NCBI RefSeq assembly: GCF_007748035.1 | Contig: NZ_CP036278.1 | Location: forward strand, 992,001-1,056,000 | DNA length: 64,000 bases | Source: Aeoliella mucimassa | GTDB taxonomy: Bacteria > Planctomycetota > Planctomycetia > Pirellulales > Lacipirellulaceae | Direction of reading: 5' to 3' | Shown: piece by piece, positions 46,744 to 57,083 of the stretch | Position numbering within the stretch: the stretch's first letter is position 1 | Layout of the letters: each line of letters begins with the position of its first letter | Made by a program: the position numbers and the translations under genes | The notes under the pieces: model-generated | Databases searched by the model: none | What the model was told of the DNA's origin: nothing | Seen by the model: only the letters and a program-made list of their open reading frames with translations

Positions 46744-47517
46744 CTAGACCTCAGGCACCAGCGAATCGCAATCGCTTGAAGCCATGCGGGCGATGATCTG
46801 AGCCAGGGACTCGGTGATGGCTTCGAAGTAGCGTTGCCCTTTTTCTGCCGTGGCCCGGGAGGGATCGCCGCTGCCGGTGTCGGGATGGCACTTCGACCAA
46901 GGCCTGGGCGACCAGGCCCCGAGTTGCTTGAGATCGTCGAGTGGCGTCGCGACACGAGTGCCAGGGCCCGCCTGATCGAACTCCACCAACTCGGGATGCA
47001 GGTGCAGCATCAAGCTGGTTTCCATCTCGTCGGCGTGATCGCCAGGCAGTTCGAAGAGTTGCTGATGGGTGTCGGTCGCCAGATCAAAAAAATTGGCCAG
47101 CACCACTAACAGCGGGAACTTGGCCTCGAGATCGCGAATCGTCGGTTTGAAGTGATTGCCACCATGGCCGTTGACGATGAGCAGTCGGTCGATGCCTTGC
47201 GTGACCAGCGAGTGGGCGACATCGCCAAGAATTGCCAGCGAGGTTGCGGTGGTGATGCTGATCGTGGCTACCTGGTCGAGTTGCTGTCCGTCGTTGCCGA
47301 ACGGAATCACCGGCAGCACAATGGCCGGCGTGCCAAGCTCGGCAGCCCGCCGCGCGGCTTCGCCCGCAATGGCCTGGGCTTCGTACACATCGGTGCCATA
47401 AGGCATGTGGTAGTTGTGAGCCTCGGTGGCTCCCCAGGGGAGTACCGCCACGCGAGGCGGCTCGGCTTGCAATCGGCGGAGATTAGTTTCGGCAAGCAGG
47501 TAAGGACGCAAAGGCAT
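46744..47517 (-). CDS. Creatininase-family amidohydrolase
   Basis: 257 residues. Creatininase motifs: VLPWGATEAHNYHMPYGTDV, IVNGHGGNHFKP and GDHADEMETSLML with its metal-binding His and Glu. The family includes creatinine amidohydrolase and FAPy- or mycofactocin-related hydrolases, so the substrate is not certain. It is a single gene between the TlpA cluster and the metallo-beta-lactamase-fold gene, 48 bases from the latter's stop. Confidence 0.85.
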   Translation of the reverse strand: MPLRPYLLAETNLRRLQAEPPRVAVLPWGATEAHNYHMPYGTDVYEAQAIAGEAARRAAELGTPAIVLPVIPFGNDGQQLDQVATISITTATSLAILGDVAHSLVTQGIDRLLIVNGHGGNHFKPTIRDLEAKFPLLVVLANFFDLATDTHQQLFELPGDHADEMETSLMLHLHPELVEFDQAGPGTRVATPLDDLKQLGAWSPRPWSKCHPDTGSGDPSRATAEKGQRYFEAITESLAQIIARMASSDCDSLVPEV

Positions 47518-47565
47518 GAGACTAGTCGCTAGGAGTGCTTCGAACGTGAGAACCGTTCGCCCAGC

Positions 47566-48351
47566 TTACTCTGGCGACTTGCCATCGAGCAACTCGTCTT
47601 CCCATTCGTCCATCAGCGGCCAGTCGAGGGCACATGTGCCGAAGTCGGCCATGTGCAGGTAGGTTTCCAGGCGATCGATGGTTCGCTGGATCATCGCGTT
47701 GTCTTTGCGGAACGCGGGGCCATGGCTCGGCAATAGCCACTCGACATCGCTCTTCTGAATGCGCTGGAGCGACGCAATCTGAGCCGGGATGCTGCTGCCA
47801 TGATGGGCGTCGATAGCTCCCACCGAACCATCGCGAAAGATGTTGTCGCCGGAGAGCAACAGGTTGCCCATGCGGAACGACAACTGCCCGTCGGTATGGC
47901 CCGGGGTGTGCCAGACTTCGAGGGCTTGGTCGCCAATGGTCAGGGTATCGCCTTCATCAATGCGATGATCGATAGTTACCTTCGGCATTTCGAGGTCGAT
48001 GCCTTGGGCTTCGATCGAGGCGAACGTCCATAGTCGGTCTCCCGACTCCAGATGCGTTGCCGCCAGATCATGGCAATACGTGGGGGCTTTCAGGATGCGT
48101 TTGGCCTTGGCCAACCCCTGAATGTGATCCACATCGGCATGCGAGGCAATCAGCCCCATGCATTTGCTGAAGGGAAAATCGAGCTGGCGAATCAGCTCAA
48201 TCACTTCGTCGACCGCGTCTTCGTACCCAATGTCCAGCAACGCCCAGTTGTTTTGATCGTCGAATACCAGGTACACGCTGCATGTAATGCGTCGGCGTGC
48301 TTGATGGTTCAACTCGATCACATGCGGAAATAAGGGGGTTCGCTGAAGCAT
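47566..48351 (-). CDS. Metallo-beta-lactamase-fold hydrolase
   Basis: 261 residues. The metal motif reads [10 protein letters not shown] (HxxxDH) and the second is [12 protein letters not shown], then [13 protein letters not shown] and [10 protein letters not shown]. Glyoxalase II-like or lactonase-like enzymes look like this; the substrate is unclear. Just upstream of the creatininase gene on the same strand. Confidence 0.85.
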   Translation of the reverse strand: MLQRTPLFPHVIELNHQARRRITCSVYLVFDDQNNWALLDIGYEDAVDEVIELIRQLDFPFSKCMGLIASHADVDHIQGLAKAKRILKAPTYCHDLAATHLESGDRLWTFASIEAQGIDLEMPKVTIDHRIDEGDTLTIGDQALEVWHTPGHTDGQLSFRMGNLLLSGDNIFRDGSVGAIDAHHGSSIPAQIASLQRIQKSDVEWLLPSHGPAFRKDNAMIQRTIDRLETYLHMADFGTCALDWPLMDEWEDELLDGKSPE

Positions 48352-48465
48352 AAGTCCTTTAGGGCGGTGGAGGCCGGTGGGGCTAAGTCGATTGAGGGTG
48401 GTCCGGGCTTAGATGATAGAGCGACCACCCCGATTGGGCAACGTACGGAAACCACTCGACATCGG

Positions 48466-49338
48466 CTACGAACGCACGATCGCCTGCAAACCTTCGCGAT
48501 AACTCGGATAGCTCAACCCAAAGGGCAAGGTATCGACTAGTTTTTTATTGCTAACTCGGCGATTGCTCGAAGCCCGTGCTGCCCGAGGACTGTCGGCCGC
48601 AGGGGCGATAAACGTTGGCTCGGGAGCGTTCAGCAAGCGTGCGGCTTCGCCATAATAGTCGCGTCGTACCACCGGATGGCCGTCGCAAACGCAGTACAGT
48701 TCGGGCCCCGATAGCGGCCGCGACGGATCTCCGAACCATTCGGCAACGGATGCTGCATCGGCGACGTGGATTAGATTCAAGTAGCCCGACTGAGGAGCCT
48801 CGATGGCTTCGCCGGACGCGAGTTGTTTGAGATAGGGGAGTCGCTCGGGACCATAAATGCCAGCCAACCGCAGCACGACCGACCGCTCGGCGAAGCGACT
48901 CTCGCGAAGCAATTGCTCAGCCGCCAGCGACGCCCGCCCGCCTGCCCGCTGGGGAGCGGTAGGGGTCGACTCGTCGATCCAATCGCCGGCCGCGTCGCCG
49001 TAAACGCCGGTGGTGCTGATGTAGAGGATCCGCCCGGTTGCGTTGGGCGCTGCGGCCAACAGATTTTTCATACCGATGGCGTAGACCTCGTCGATCGACT
49101 GCTCGCCCGATCGATCGTACCCGACCGCGACTAATAATGTGTCGACTTCTGGCAGGCTCGCTAGCGTTTCGGGATCGGTGACATCCGCGACAGTCGGTAC
49201 CCAGCCGCGACTGCGAAACTCGTCCGCGTGCTTCTCCGAGCGAGTCACTGCGTGCACCTGCCAGCCTTGCGAGTGCCATCGCTCAGCGACGCGCGCACCA
49301 AGGTAGCCACAACCAACCACTAAAGCAGAGCGAGACAT
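48466..49338 (-). CDS. NAD(P)-binding epimerase/reductase (extended SDR, YeeZ-like)
   Basis: 290 residues from the ATG at 49338. The nucleotide site is VVGCGYLGARVAERW, followed by ISTTGVYGDAAGDWIDE with the Tyr of YxxxK moved to a VYG motif, typical of atypical SDR proteins such as YeeZ. It lies 23 bases after ruvX on the same strand, probably co-transcribed. Its substrate is not known. Confidence 0.8.
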   Translation of the reverse strand: MSRSALVVGCGYLGARVAERWHSQGWQVHAVTRSEKHADEFRSRGWVPTVADVTDPETLASLPEVDTLLVAVGYDRSGEQSIDEVYAIGMKNLLAAAPNATGRILYISTTGVYGDAAGDWIDESTPTAPQRAGGRASLAAEQLLRESRFAERSVVLRLAGIYGPERLPYLKQLASGEAIEAPQSGYLNLIHVADAASVAEWFGDPSRPLSGPELYCVCDGHPVVRRDYYGEAARLLNAPEPTFIAPAADSPRAARASSNRRVSNKKLVDTLPFGLSYPSYREGLQAIVRS

Positions 49339-49361
49339 TGACGTTTCTTGAAGGAGTGAGT

Positions 49362-49808
49362 TCAACCAATCGAGCCCGGGTTGTCGTCGCTACGTGCGCC
49401 CGATTCGAGATACGCCGATAGCATGATTTGGGCCGCTAAGGCGTCGAGTCGAGCCTTGCGACGTTTCTTGGTGAGATTGGCCGCCTGCAGCATTTCTTCC
49501 GCTTGGGCCGAGCTGTAGCGTTCGTCGAAAAAGTCGACCGGCAGCCCGGTGATCTCCGTGAGCCAGGCGCCGAACTTACGAGCTTCGTGCGACTTCTGAC
49601 TCTCTTCACCGCTCAGGTGGACTGGGAGACCTACGACAAATCGCACTAACGCCTCGTCGGTCGCCAGACGCTTAAAGTAGCGGGCGTCGACTTCCGGGGT
49701 TTGCCGCTGGTAGGTTTCGTGCGGCGAGGCAATGCCGACCATCGCATCGGCAATCGCAATGCCGACCCGAACGGTTCCGTAGTCGATTCCAGCAATTCTC
49801 TCAGGCAA
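49362..49808 (-). CDS. ruvX: RuvX/YqgF-type Holliday junction resolvase-like nuclease
   Basis: 148 residues. RNase H fold with GIDYGTVRVGIAIAD, the VVGLPVHLSGEES strand and the acid DERYSSAQAEE; C-terminal KARLDALAAQIMLSAYL. It acts in 16S rRNA 5' end maturation (YqgF) by family knowledge. It stands 23 bases upstream of the SDR gene. Confidence 0.9.
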   Translation of the reverse strand: MPERIAGIDYGTVRVGIAIADAMVGIASPHETYQRQTPEVDARYFKRLATDEALVRFVVGLPVHLSGEESQKSHEARKFGAWLTEITGLPVDFFDERYSSAQAEEMLQAANLTKKRRKARLDALAAQIMLSAYLESGARSDDNPGSIG

Positions 49809-49919
49809 GGTTTCGGTCGAAAGGTTGATGAAGGGAGGGACGGGAGCGTGGGGCAGGGGGGAGCGAAGCGGCTTCTCGCGTATGTTTCACTCGGCTGGTT
49901 ATGGAATGCCTGCCAAGGC

Positions 49920-50930
49920 TCAGGGGATGGTTACTTTGCCTAAGGGATGGCGAGCTTCGGCCGACTCGAAGTACCCATGCTGCAAGAACTCGGTAGCCAT
50001 GCCCATGATGTTTGGCTCGTACATCATGGTAGCGTGAATCACGTCGAGCACGCGGAAATCGCTGGCGCCGGGGAGCATGGTCTCCTTCACGCCGACGATC
50101 ATGTCGTCGTCGCCGGGGATCAGCGGGTTGTGGCCCGATTCGTCGCCTTTGCCGCCGGCGAGGATGCCGAAGTCGCAACTCGGCGTAGCCAGCTTCGGGG
50201 CGAGTTCCTTCCAGTCTTCGGCCAGTTGGCTGGCCGATTCGCCGCCGATGATTTGCTGCGTGTCGAGCGGGGTAAGCACCTGTGCGAGCGAGGGACGATG
50301 GTTCGGCGGGCCGACCATCACCATGCGACCTACCTGGGCACCTTGCTGGGCAAGTTGTTGTTGGAACTGCTTATCGCCGAGCCAGTAGCGAATCACTAGA
50401 TTGCCGAGGCTATGAGCAACGAAGTGGATGTTCTTCACCCCATCGAGATGTTCGATGACCTGAGCCAGCTTATTGGCATGATCGCCGACCGAACCGCGGG
50501 TCGAAGCGTAGCCAAGCACGATCGACTGCCAGCCGGTTTGTTGGTTGATGTGGTTGGCCATCCGCGACATGCTCCACCGCGAACGGAACAAGCCATGCAG
50601 ATAAATGACCGCGGTCGACTCGTTCGACAGTTGGGCGTTTTGCTGGCGAATCTCGCTTAGCTGCGACTCGCATGCTTCGAGCGTTCCCCAGGTGACACGC
50701 TCGTACTGCGGATCGAGTAAACGAAAGTGCCCCGTGAGGGCGTGCTCTTGAATGCGATAGCCAGCATGGTAGCGAACGTCGCCCCAGAACTGCTGCCCGC
50801 CATTGGTAGTGGTTTGCACGTTCGGCAGGCCTTTGGGCCGCCGAGGTTTGCCGGCCGCTTGCGCAAAGGGAGCCACGATGCTACTGGCGAAGAAACAGCC
50901 GACGGCAGTTTGGAATTCTCTGCGATTCAT
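49920..50930 (-). CDS. Tat-exported lipase/esterase-like alpha/beta hydrolase
   Basis: 336 residues. The N-terminus MNRREFQTAVGCFFASSIVAPF has the twin-Arg motif (RREF) of Tat export. HGLFRSRWSMSRMANH and the nucleophile AHSLGNLVIRYWLG put it among lipase-like or PGAP1-like hydrolases. DDDMIVGVKETML and the C-terminal VIHATMM give acid and histidine. Its substrate, possibly a lipid, is inferred. Confidence 0.78.
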   Translation of the reverse strand: MNRREFQTAVGCFFASSIVAPFAQAAGKPRRPKGLPNVQTTTNGGQQFWGDVRYHAGYRIQEHALTGHFRLLDPQYERVTWGTLEACESQLSEIRQQNAQLSNESTAVIYLHGLFRSRWSMSRMANHINQQTGWQSIVLGYASTRGSVGDHANKLAQVIEHLDGVKNIHFVAHSLGNLVIRYWLGDKQFQQQLAQQGAQVGRMVMVGPPNHRPSLAQVLTPLDTQQIIGGESASQLAEDWKELAPKLATPSCDFGILAGGKGDESGHNPLIPGDDDMIVGVKETMLPGASDFRVLDVIHATMMYEPNIMGMATEFLQHGYFESAEARHPLGKVTIP

Positions 50931-50995
50931 TCAGTCCTCGCGGGGATGGATGTGCCGAACGAAGAGTCTCCGCCTGTGCGTTTCGAATCCTTGCA

Positions 50996-52090
50996 CTATA
51001 GGTGCTCGTCCATCGCTTTGGATTCGAGTTCTTTTACGATTTTACGGATCGACTCTTCGTGGTGCTTGTTGGCCACCAGCGTGGCATCGGGCGTATGTAC
51101 CACAATACAGTCTTCCAGGCCAAGGGTAACGATCAAGTGATCGTCCGACGAACGGACGATGGTTCCCGTGGTGTCGAGCCCTAAGTGCTTGCCCACAATA
51201 GTGTTTCCGTCGTCGTCGGTGCCGAGTCGGCGGCTAAGCGATTGCCAGCCACCTAGGTCGTCCCACTCGAACGGAGCCTCAATCACTACCACGTCGGTCG
51301 CGTGCTCCATCACCGCATAGTCGATTGAAATGCCTTCGATTGCGGTGAATTCTCGCTCGAATACCTCCTGCTGCTGGTCGGTGCCCCAGGCGTCGGCGAT
51401 TTTTTCGAGATGGGCGAGCATCTGCGGTTGGTGCTCGGCCAGGGCTTCGAGAATAGTCGACGCCCGCCATACGAAAATGCCGCTATTCCAATAGTACTCG
51501 CCTGACTCCACGTAGTCTTCTGCGGTAGCCGCATTCGGTTTCTCGCGGAACTCCTTCACGTGGTAGGAGGGAGCAATCTCTTCGCTGGTCGACAGGCTCA
51601 TCGGCACATCGCGATGGATATAGCCAAAAATCTCAGCCGGATAGGTCGGTTTGATGCCGTAGGTGACGATTGCCTGGGGATTTGACTCGATCAGGTCGAC
51701 CGCCTGGCGAATGGCGGTTTGGAATGCATCGACCGGCGTAATCACGTGGTCCGCCGGCATCACCGCCATGATAGCATCGGCGTCGCCAGCGACTTTGGTT
51801 ACCAGCAGTGCTGCCAGGCCGATGCAGGGGGCCGTGTCGCGTTTGGCTGGCTCGCCTACCACCGCCGAGGCTGGCAACTGCGGCAATAGTTCGCGGATTC
51901 CGTCGACCAGCCGCTCGTTGGTAACCACCAGACACCGCTCCGGCGGAGCCAGGTCGCCTAGTCGCTCGACCGTTTGGGCAATCATGGTACCCCCGGGAAC
52001 GAGCGAGAGCATTTGCTTGGGTGTCTGACGACGGCTAGCAGGCCAAAAACGGGTGCCGGAACCGCCGGCCATAATAATGGGATGGAGCAT
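50996..52090 (-). CDS. manC: Mannose-1-phosphate guanylyltransferase
   Basis: 364 residues. Nucleotidyltransferase motifs: IIMAGGSGTRFWPASRRQTPKQML, MPADHVI, and EFREKPNAATAEDYVESGEYYWNSGIF. Length fits a single-domain GDP-mannose pyrophosphorylase without the isomerase part. Makes GDP-mannose for cell-surface glycans. Upstream of thiE in the opposite orientation to nothing; it follows thiE on the minus strand 48 bases after it. Confidence 0.93.
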   Translation of the reverse strand: MLHPIIMAGGSGTRFWPASRRQTPKQMLSLVPGGTMIAQTVERLGDLAPPERCLVVTNERLVDGIRELLPQLPASAVVGEPAKRDTAPCIGLAALLVTKVAGDADAIMAVMPADHVITPVDAFQTAIRQAVDLIESNPQAIVTYGIKPTYPAEIFGYIHRDVPMSLSTSEEIAPSYHVKEFREKPNAATAEDYVESGEYYWNSGIFVWRASTILEALAEHQPQMLAHLEKIADAWGTDQQQEVFEREFTAIEGISIDYAVMEHATDVVVIEAPFEWDDLGGWQSLSRRLGTDDDGNTIVGKHLGLDTTGTIVRSSDDHLIVTLGLEDCIVVHTPDATLVANKHHEESIRKIVKELESKAMDEHL

Positions 52091-52138
52091 AGCGAAGCGA
52101 GACTTTCAAGAGTCGTGGAACGAAGGGGAAGATTCTTA

Positions 52139-53257
52139 TCATACCTCACTTGCCGGCATTTCTGCAGACGAGTGAGGAAGTTGGGCGAGCAACTGCTCGA
52201 CCGCGTGGGTGGGGTTCGGCGCACCGGTCACCGCGCCCGCGACTGCGATGCGGGTGATGCCGGTTGCTAGCACTTGTGGCAGGTTCTCGGCGGTGATGCC
52301 ACCGATGGCGTAGGTAGGTAGCGACACTTCAGCAGCAACCTGCTGCAAGTAAGCCAGCCCTGCGTATTCGGTGAACTGCTTTGTGCCGGAAGCGAAAGTG
52401 GGACCGGCTCCCAAGTAGTTCGCTCCGTCGAGCACTGCCTGCTGCGCTTGCGCGAGATGGTGAGTGGAAACACCCACGAGAGGTTCAGGGCCCAGGATGC
52501 GTCGCGCGGCCGCTACGGTTAAGTCGTCTTGCCCCAGGTGCACTCCATCGGCTTTGGCGATCGCCGCCAGGTCGGGGCGATCGTTCACGATCGAGATCAC
52601 CCCCGCAGGGCGGGTGAGGGCTACTAATTGTTCGCACCTTGCGAGCAGTGTGCGATCGTCGAGTCGTTTGTCGCGCAGCTGGATCACGTGTACGCCAGCG
52701 GTTACCAATGTTTCCACCTGCTGGGCAAACTGCTCGGCCGACTCGGCTCCCTCGACCAGCACATACAGTCTGGCATCAGCCAATCGCTGATTGGCAGCGG
52801 TCGCGAGCGTGGTGGCTTTCTCGAGCGTGTAAAGCTGATATCGCAACTGTTCGCACCGCTTTGCGAGCGTAGTGTCCAGCAGCTTGCCATATTCTTCGAT
52901 GGTCCGCAGAGCTTCCGCGGTCCGGCGAAAGCTGGCAGTTGCGACTTCTATCAGCGAGAGTCGCTGCTGCTCGCTAGCAGTCGAGTTGCGCGTGCCGACA
53001 TCGCCCAAAGTGTCGCGCGAGGCGGTGCGTTGTTCGGCGGGGAGGGACTTACTGGCCTCGGCCAGGTCGTGTCGGAGTTGCTTGGCCCGCTTCGCGAGGT
53101 GTCCATCGTCGAGGGCCATGCGCAGGTAGTCCTCCACGACACGCAGCCCCTCGCCGGCGCGGTTAAGCGCAGCATCAAGAATGCGGACCGTAGCGACGTT
53201 TTTTTCGCCCGCAGGAGGTTCAGTGGTAGTCGAAGCGTGATGTCGGGAGTCAGTCAT
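52139..53257 (-). CDS. thiE: Thiamine-phosphate synthase with N-terminal helical extension
   Basis: 372 residues from the ATG at 53257. The first about 150 residues are helical (LDAALNRAGEGLRVVEDYLRMALDD) and resemble the extension of cyanobacterial and planctomycete ThiE. The C-terminal TIM barrel has HVIQLRDKRLDDRTLL, GVHLGQDDL, GVSTHH, YLGAGPTF and AIGGITAEN. Couples the pyrimidine and thiazole halves of thiamine. manC follows on the same strand. Confidence 0.93.
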   Translation of the reverse strand: MTDSRHHASTTTEPPAGEKNVATVRILDAALNRAGEGLRVVEDYLRMALDDGHLAKRAKQLRHDLAEASKSLPAEQRTASRDTLGDVGTRNSTASEQQRLSLIEVATASFRRTAEALRTIEEYGKLLDTTLAKRCEQLRYQLYTLEKATTLATAANQRLADARLYVLVEGAESAEQFAQQVETLVTAGVHVIQLRDKRLDDRTLLARCEQLVALTRPAGVISIVNDRPDLAAIAKADGVHLGQDDLTVAAARRILGPEPLVGVSTHHLAQAQQAVLDGANYLGAGPTFASGTKQFTEYAGLAYLQQVAAEVSLPTYAIGGITAENLPQVLATGITRIAVAGAVTGAPNPTHAVEQLLAQLPHSSAEMPASEV

Positions 53258-53547
53258 ACGGCTTTCAGGGTAATCGCCGGAAGCAGAATCGAGACCCTCC
53301 ACGCTACTTGCTAGCATCAATCGCTATCGTCGAGGGCCGTTATAAGCAGTATGTTCCTCATCATACGTCGCGACCGTCAGAATCGTCAGCGCTCGGTTGT
53401 ATTGAGTGTGACGACCAGGACCGGATCGGCGACAACTCAGTTGACGTAAGTCGTGTCCACCGATCGAGTTGCCTTGAATCGGCTGGCCGCGCGCCTACAC
53501 TTTTGCAGGTTGCCTGTCCTGCAGGTCGCGAGACCAAGGTGCGCGGT

Positions 53548-54213
53548 GTGTTACTGGTAAATGAAAGCACGCCTGCCTTGGCACGCCCATCCCGTAAAAA
53601 ACGAGCTCCCTGGATTGCCTACTTGTGGCCTGGATTGCCTCACTTGTGGGTTGAGGGGTCTTGGGCCGGTTTGGCACTCGCGATAGGATTTACTGCGTTG
53701 GTGAACCTGGCCATCGTGAACCTATTTATATGGCCCGAGCTCATGGAGCCGCGGGCAAAATGGGTAGGCGGGGCAGCTTTGTTGTTGCTGTGGCTCGCCG
53801 CGCTGTGGGAAACCCGAGGCGAGTTGCGACGACAAGCCGAACGACGAAGGGCCGAGCGTGAAGGAACGATCGACCCCGAAACCGAGCGGCTCGAGCAGCA
53901 GCAAGCCGAAGCCGATCGCCAGCTGATGATTGCCCAACGGCAATATCTAGCAGGGGATTGGGTAGAGGCCGAGCGTACGCTCATTGATTGGGTACGGAAC
54001 AACCGACAAGACATTGAAGCACAGTTGTTGCTGGCCACCCTGTGGCGGCACCTGGGCCGATCGCGGCAAGCCGTTCGACGGTTGCAGAAGATCGCGCGGC
54101 TCGAGGCAGCTGACAAATGGCACTTCGAAATCGAACGCGAATTGCAAATCCTAGAAACTGACCACAACAACCCCGGCGAAGACGCAAGTTCCGCCACCAC
54201 CGAGGCGGCCTGA
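53548..54213 (+). CDS. Membrane protein with C-terminal TPR-like helices
   Basis: 221 residues from a GTG at 53548, after AAGG; a GTG at 53539 is an alternative. Two membrane helices (GLALAIGFTALVNLAIVNLFIW and WVGGAALLLLWLAALWETR) are followed by a charged coiled stretch and TPR-like helices (RQYLAGDWVEAERTLIDWVRNN and LATLWRHLGRSRQAVRRLQKI). It lies divergent from thiE and 183 bases before clpC. Function unknown. Confidence 0.6.
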   Translation: MLLVNESTPALARPSRKKRAPWIAYLWPGLPHLWVEGSWAGLALAIGFTALVNLAIVNLFIWPELMEPRAKWVGGAALLLLWLAALWETRGELRRQAERRRAEREGTIDPETERLEQQQAEADRQLMIAQRQYLAGDWVEAERTLIDWVRNNRQDIEAQLLLATLWRHLGRSRQAVRRLQKIARLEAADKWHFEIERELQILETDHNNPGEDASSATTEAA

Positions 54214-54395
54214 CCACGGTCCATTGCCTCGCACTCGCCTACAATCCAATTGGAACCTTAAGGGCCTGGCGCCTAGAATTCGTCAGCTCACCCGTTTTCC
54301 ACAATTTACCAAGACACTGAATTAGGTCAGTCGGCCCGTAAGCGGCTGGTCTTATACGAATCAATCAAGCAGGCACGCAACTCCGGAGACTGGGA

Positions 54396-56981
54396 ATGTA
54401 CGAACGTTTCACCGACCGCGCCCGAAAGGTGATGCAATTAGCTAACCAGGAGGCTCAGCGGTTCAACCACGAGTACATCGGCACCGAACATGTGCTGTTG
54501 GGACTCATCAAAGAAGGCAGTGGCGTTGCCGCCAACGTGCTGAAGAACTTGGACGTCGACCTGCGGAAGATCCGTCTGGAAGTCGAGAAGCTGGTACAAA
54601 GTGGCCCCGACATGGTCACCATGGGCCGGTTGCCCCAAACTCCCCGCGCTAAAAAGGTGATCGAGTACTCCATGGAGGAGGCTCGCAACCTGAATCACAA
54701 TTACGTCGGTACCGAACACATCCTGCTCGGCCTACTGCGTGAGCAAGAAGGTGTCGCCGCTCAGGTGCTGATGAACCTTGGTCTCAAGCTCGAAGAAGTT
54801 CGCGACGAAGTGCTGAACCTGCTTGGGCATGGCATCGAAGGTGGCGAAGGCGACCGCGGCGGACGTGGTCAGTCGCCAGGCGAAGAAGAAGGCGAACCTC
54901 GCGAAGGTGGCAAGAAAGGCAGCCGCAGCCGCACGCCGGCTCTCGACAGCTTTGGTCGCGACCTGACCGAACTGGCTCGCCAGAAGAAACTCGATCCCGT
55001 GATTGGTCGGGCGAAAGAAATCGAACGTGCCATTCAGGTGCTCTGCCGCCGGACGAAGAACAACCCCGTGTTGCTTGGTGAAGCAGGCGTTGGTAAAACT
55101 GCCATCGTCGAAGGCTTTGCTCAACGCGTGGTCGATGGCGAAGTGCCAGAGCTGCTGCTCGACAAGCGCATTGTCGTGCTCGACCTGGCGATGATGGTCG
55201 CTGGTACCAAGTACCGCGGTCAGTTCGAAGAACGCATTAAGGCGGTGATGAACGAAGTTCGTCGCGCGAAGAACACCATTCTGTTCATCGACGAATTGCA
55301 CACGCTCGTTGGTGCTGGTGGTGCTGAAGGTGCCATCGATGCTTCGAACGTACTGAAGCCAGCTCTCGCTCGCGGCGAAATCCAGTGCATTGGTGCTACT
55401 ACGCTCGACGAGTATCGCAAGTACATCGAAAAGGATCAGGCGCTGGCTCGCCGGTTCCAGGAAGTAATCGTGGAACCAACCACGAAAGTTGACACCGTGG
55501 AGATCCTCAAAGGTCTTCGCGATCGTTACGAAGAGCATCACCGCGTGCAGATCACCGACGACGCAATTCAGTCGGCCGTCGAGTTCAGCGATCGGTACAT
55601 CACCGGTCGTTGCCTGCCCGACAAGGCGATCGACGTGATCGACGAAGCTGGTGCTCGGGTGCGGCTCAAGAGCATGTCGAAGCCGCCAAATCTGAAAGAA
55701 ATCGACGAAGAAGTCGAAGCCCTGAACAATCAGAAAGAAGAAGCGGTTGCCAGCCAGGACTTTGAGAAGGCTGCGTCGCTGCGTGATCAGGCCGACAAAC
55801 TGAAGAAAAAGAAGCAGCAGATCCACAAGGAATGGCGGGAAAAATCACGCGAAAACGGCGGCGTTGTCGACGAAGACGTGATTGCCGAAGTCGTTTCGAA
55901 GATGACCGGCATTCCGCTCACTCGCATGAGCACCGAGGACAGCCTGCGGCTCATGCACATGGAAGAAGAGCTGCATAAACGAGTCATCAGCCAGGACGAA
56001 GCCATCAAGGCGATCAGCAAGGCCGTGCGTCGTAGCCGTAGTGGATTGCAAGATCCCAAGCGGCCGACCGGTGCGTTTGTGTTTGCCGGCCCCACGGGTG
56101 TTGGTAAAACTCTGCTGGCCAAGGCCCTGGCCGAGTTCATGTTCGGCGACGACGACGCGCTCATCCAGATCGACATGAGCGAGTACATGGAGAAGCACAA
56201 CGTCAGTCGTTTGATTGGTGCCCCTCCCGGCTACGTCGGCTACGAAGAAGGTGGTCAGCTCACTGAGCAGATCCGCCGCCGTCCTTACGCGGTGGTGTTG
56301 CTCGACGAAATCGAGAAGGCCCACCCCGAAGTATTCAACATGCTTCTGCAGATCATGGAAGAAGGCCGGTTGACCGACAGCTTTGGTCGCAACATCGACT
56401 TCCGTAACGTGATCTTGATCATGACCACGAACGCGGGTGCCGAAGCGATTAAGAACGAGTCGGCCTTTGGCTTCCAGAAGCAGGACGACGACGCCTCGTA
56501 CGACGGTATGAAGGCTCGGGTGATGGACGAAATCGAAAAGGTGTTCCGTCCCGAGTTCATCGGTCGCTGCAACGACGTGATCGTGTTCCGCCATCTGCAG
56601 AACAAGGACCTCCAGGAGATCATCGACCTCGAGCTTTCGAAGATCACCAAGCGATTGGTGGAGAAGGGCTTGGAGTTGGTGTTGAACGACGAGGCCAAGC
56701 AATTCCTGATCAAGAAGGGGTCGAACACCGACTTCGGTGCCCGTCCGCTCCGTCGTGCCATCGAGACCTTTGTCGAGGATCCACTGGCCGAAGAACTGCT
56801 GAAGGGCGAGTTCGTCGGCAAGGATACCGTCGAAGTCGAGGTCAAGAAGGTTGGCGACAAGAAGCAGTTGCTCTTCACCGGCAAGAACCTCAAGGCGGCC
56901 GAAGAGGCCGAACCGGTAACTGCCGGAGTAGCTGCCGAAGAGACCAGCGAATCGGACGATTCGAGCAGCGACGAAAGCTAA
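54396..56981 (+). CDS. clpC: ATP-dependent Clp protease ATPase ClpC
   Basis: 861 residues. Two Clp-N repeats open it ([20 protein letters not shown], and [16 protein letters not shown]). First ATPase: GEAGVGKT (about 228), [17 protein letters not shown]-like [20 protein letters not shown] separates it from the second ATPase: GPTGVGKT (about 566), [15 protein letters not shown], and the D2 small domain. The unfoldase feeds ClpP and, with McsB or MecA-like adaptors, controls stress response. The GGAG-type ribosome site lies upstream; no CIRCE or CtsR box was seen. A strong terminator follows. The C-terminal acidic tail ends [11 protein letters not shown]. Confidence 0.97.
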   Translation: MYERFTDRARKVMQLANQEAQRFNHEYIGTEHVLLGLIKEGSGVAANVLKNLDVDLRKIRLEVEKLVQSGPDMVTMGRLPQTPRAKKVIEYSMEEARNLNHNYVGTEHILLGLLREQEGVAAQVLMNLGLKLEEVRDEVLNLLGHGIEGGEGDRGGRGQSPGEEEGEPREGGKKGSRSRTPALDSFGRDLTELARQKKLDPVIGRAKEIERAIQVLCRRTKNNPVLLGEAGVGKTAIVEGFAQRVVDGEVPELLLDKRIVVLDLAMMVAGTKYRGQFEERIKAVMNEVRRAKNTILFIDELHTLVGAGGAEGAIDASNVLKPALARGEIQCIGATTLDEYRKYIEKDQALARRFQEVIVEPTTKVDTVEILKGLRDRYEEHHRVQITDDAIQSAVEFSDRYITGRCLPDKAIDVIDEAGARVRLKSMSKPPNLKEIDEEVEALNNQKEEAVASQDFEKAASLRDQADKLKKKKQQIHKEWREKSRENGGVVDEDVIAEVVSKMTGIPLTRMSTEDSLRLMHMEEELHKRVISQDEAIKAISKAVRRSRSGLQDPKRPTGAFVFAGPTGVGKTLLAKALAEFMFGDDDALIQIDMSEYMEKHNVSRLIGAPPGYVGYEEGGQLTEQIRRRPYAVVLLDEIEKAHPEVFNMLLQIMEEGRLTDSFGRNIDFRNVILIMTTNAGAEAIKNESAFGFQKQDDDASYDGMKARVMDEIEKVFRPEFIGRCNDVIVFRHLQNKDLQEIIDLELSKITKRLVEKGLELVLNDEAKQFLIKKGSNTDFGARPLRRAIETFVEDPLAEELLKGEFVGKDTVEVEVKKVGDKKQLLFTGKNLKAAEEAEPVTAGVAAEETSESDDSSSDES

Positions 56982-57012
56982 CCCCGCCTCGTTCGCAATC
57001 TGTGAAACCACA

Positions 57013-57046
57013 CCCCGTGGCCCGAATTGGGCCACGGGGTTTTTTG
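57013..57046 (+). terminator. Rho-independent terminator of clpC
   Basis: CCCCGTGGCCC and GGGCCACGGGG pair around a five-base loop and are followed by TTTTTT. It begins about 30 bases after the clpC stop codon. Confidence 0.92.
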
Positions 57047-57083
57047 TGGGGGTTTCGTCAGTCGAAAGGGTACAATCGTCCGC

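Noticed and set aside
52139-53320. ThiE-ThiN or ThiD fusion
   Set aside because: The N-terminal helical part lacks kinase or ThiN motifs, so it was described as an extension only.
54214-54395. CIRCE or CtsR operator upstream of clpC
   Set aside because: No TTAGCACTC-type inverted repeat or CtsR heptad repeat was found.
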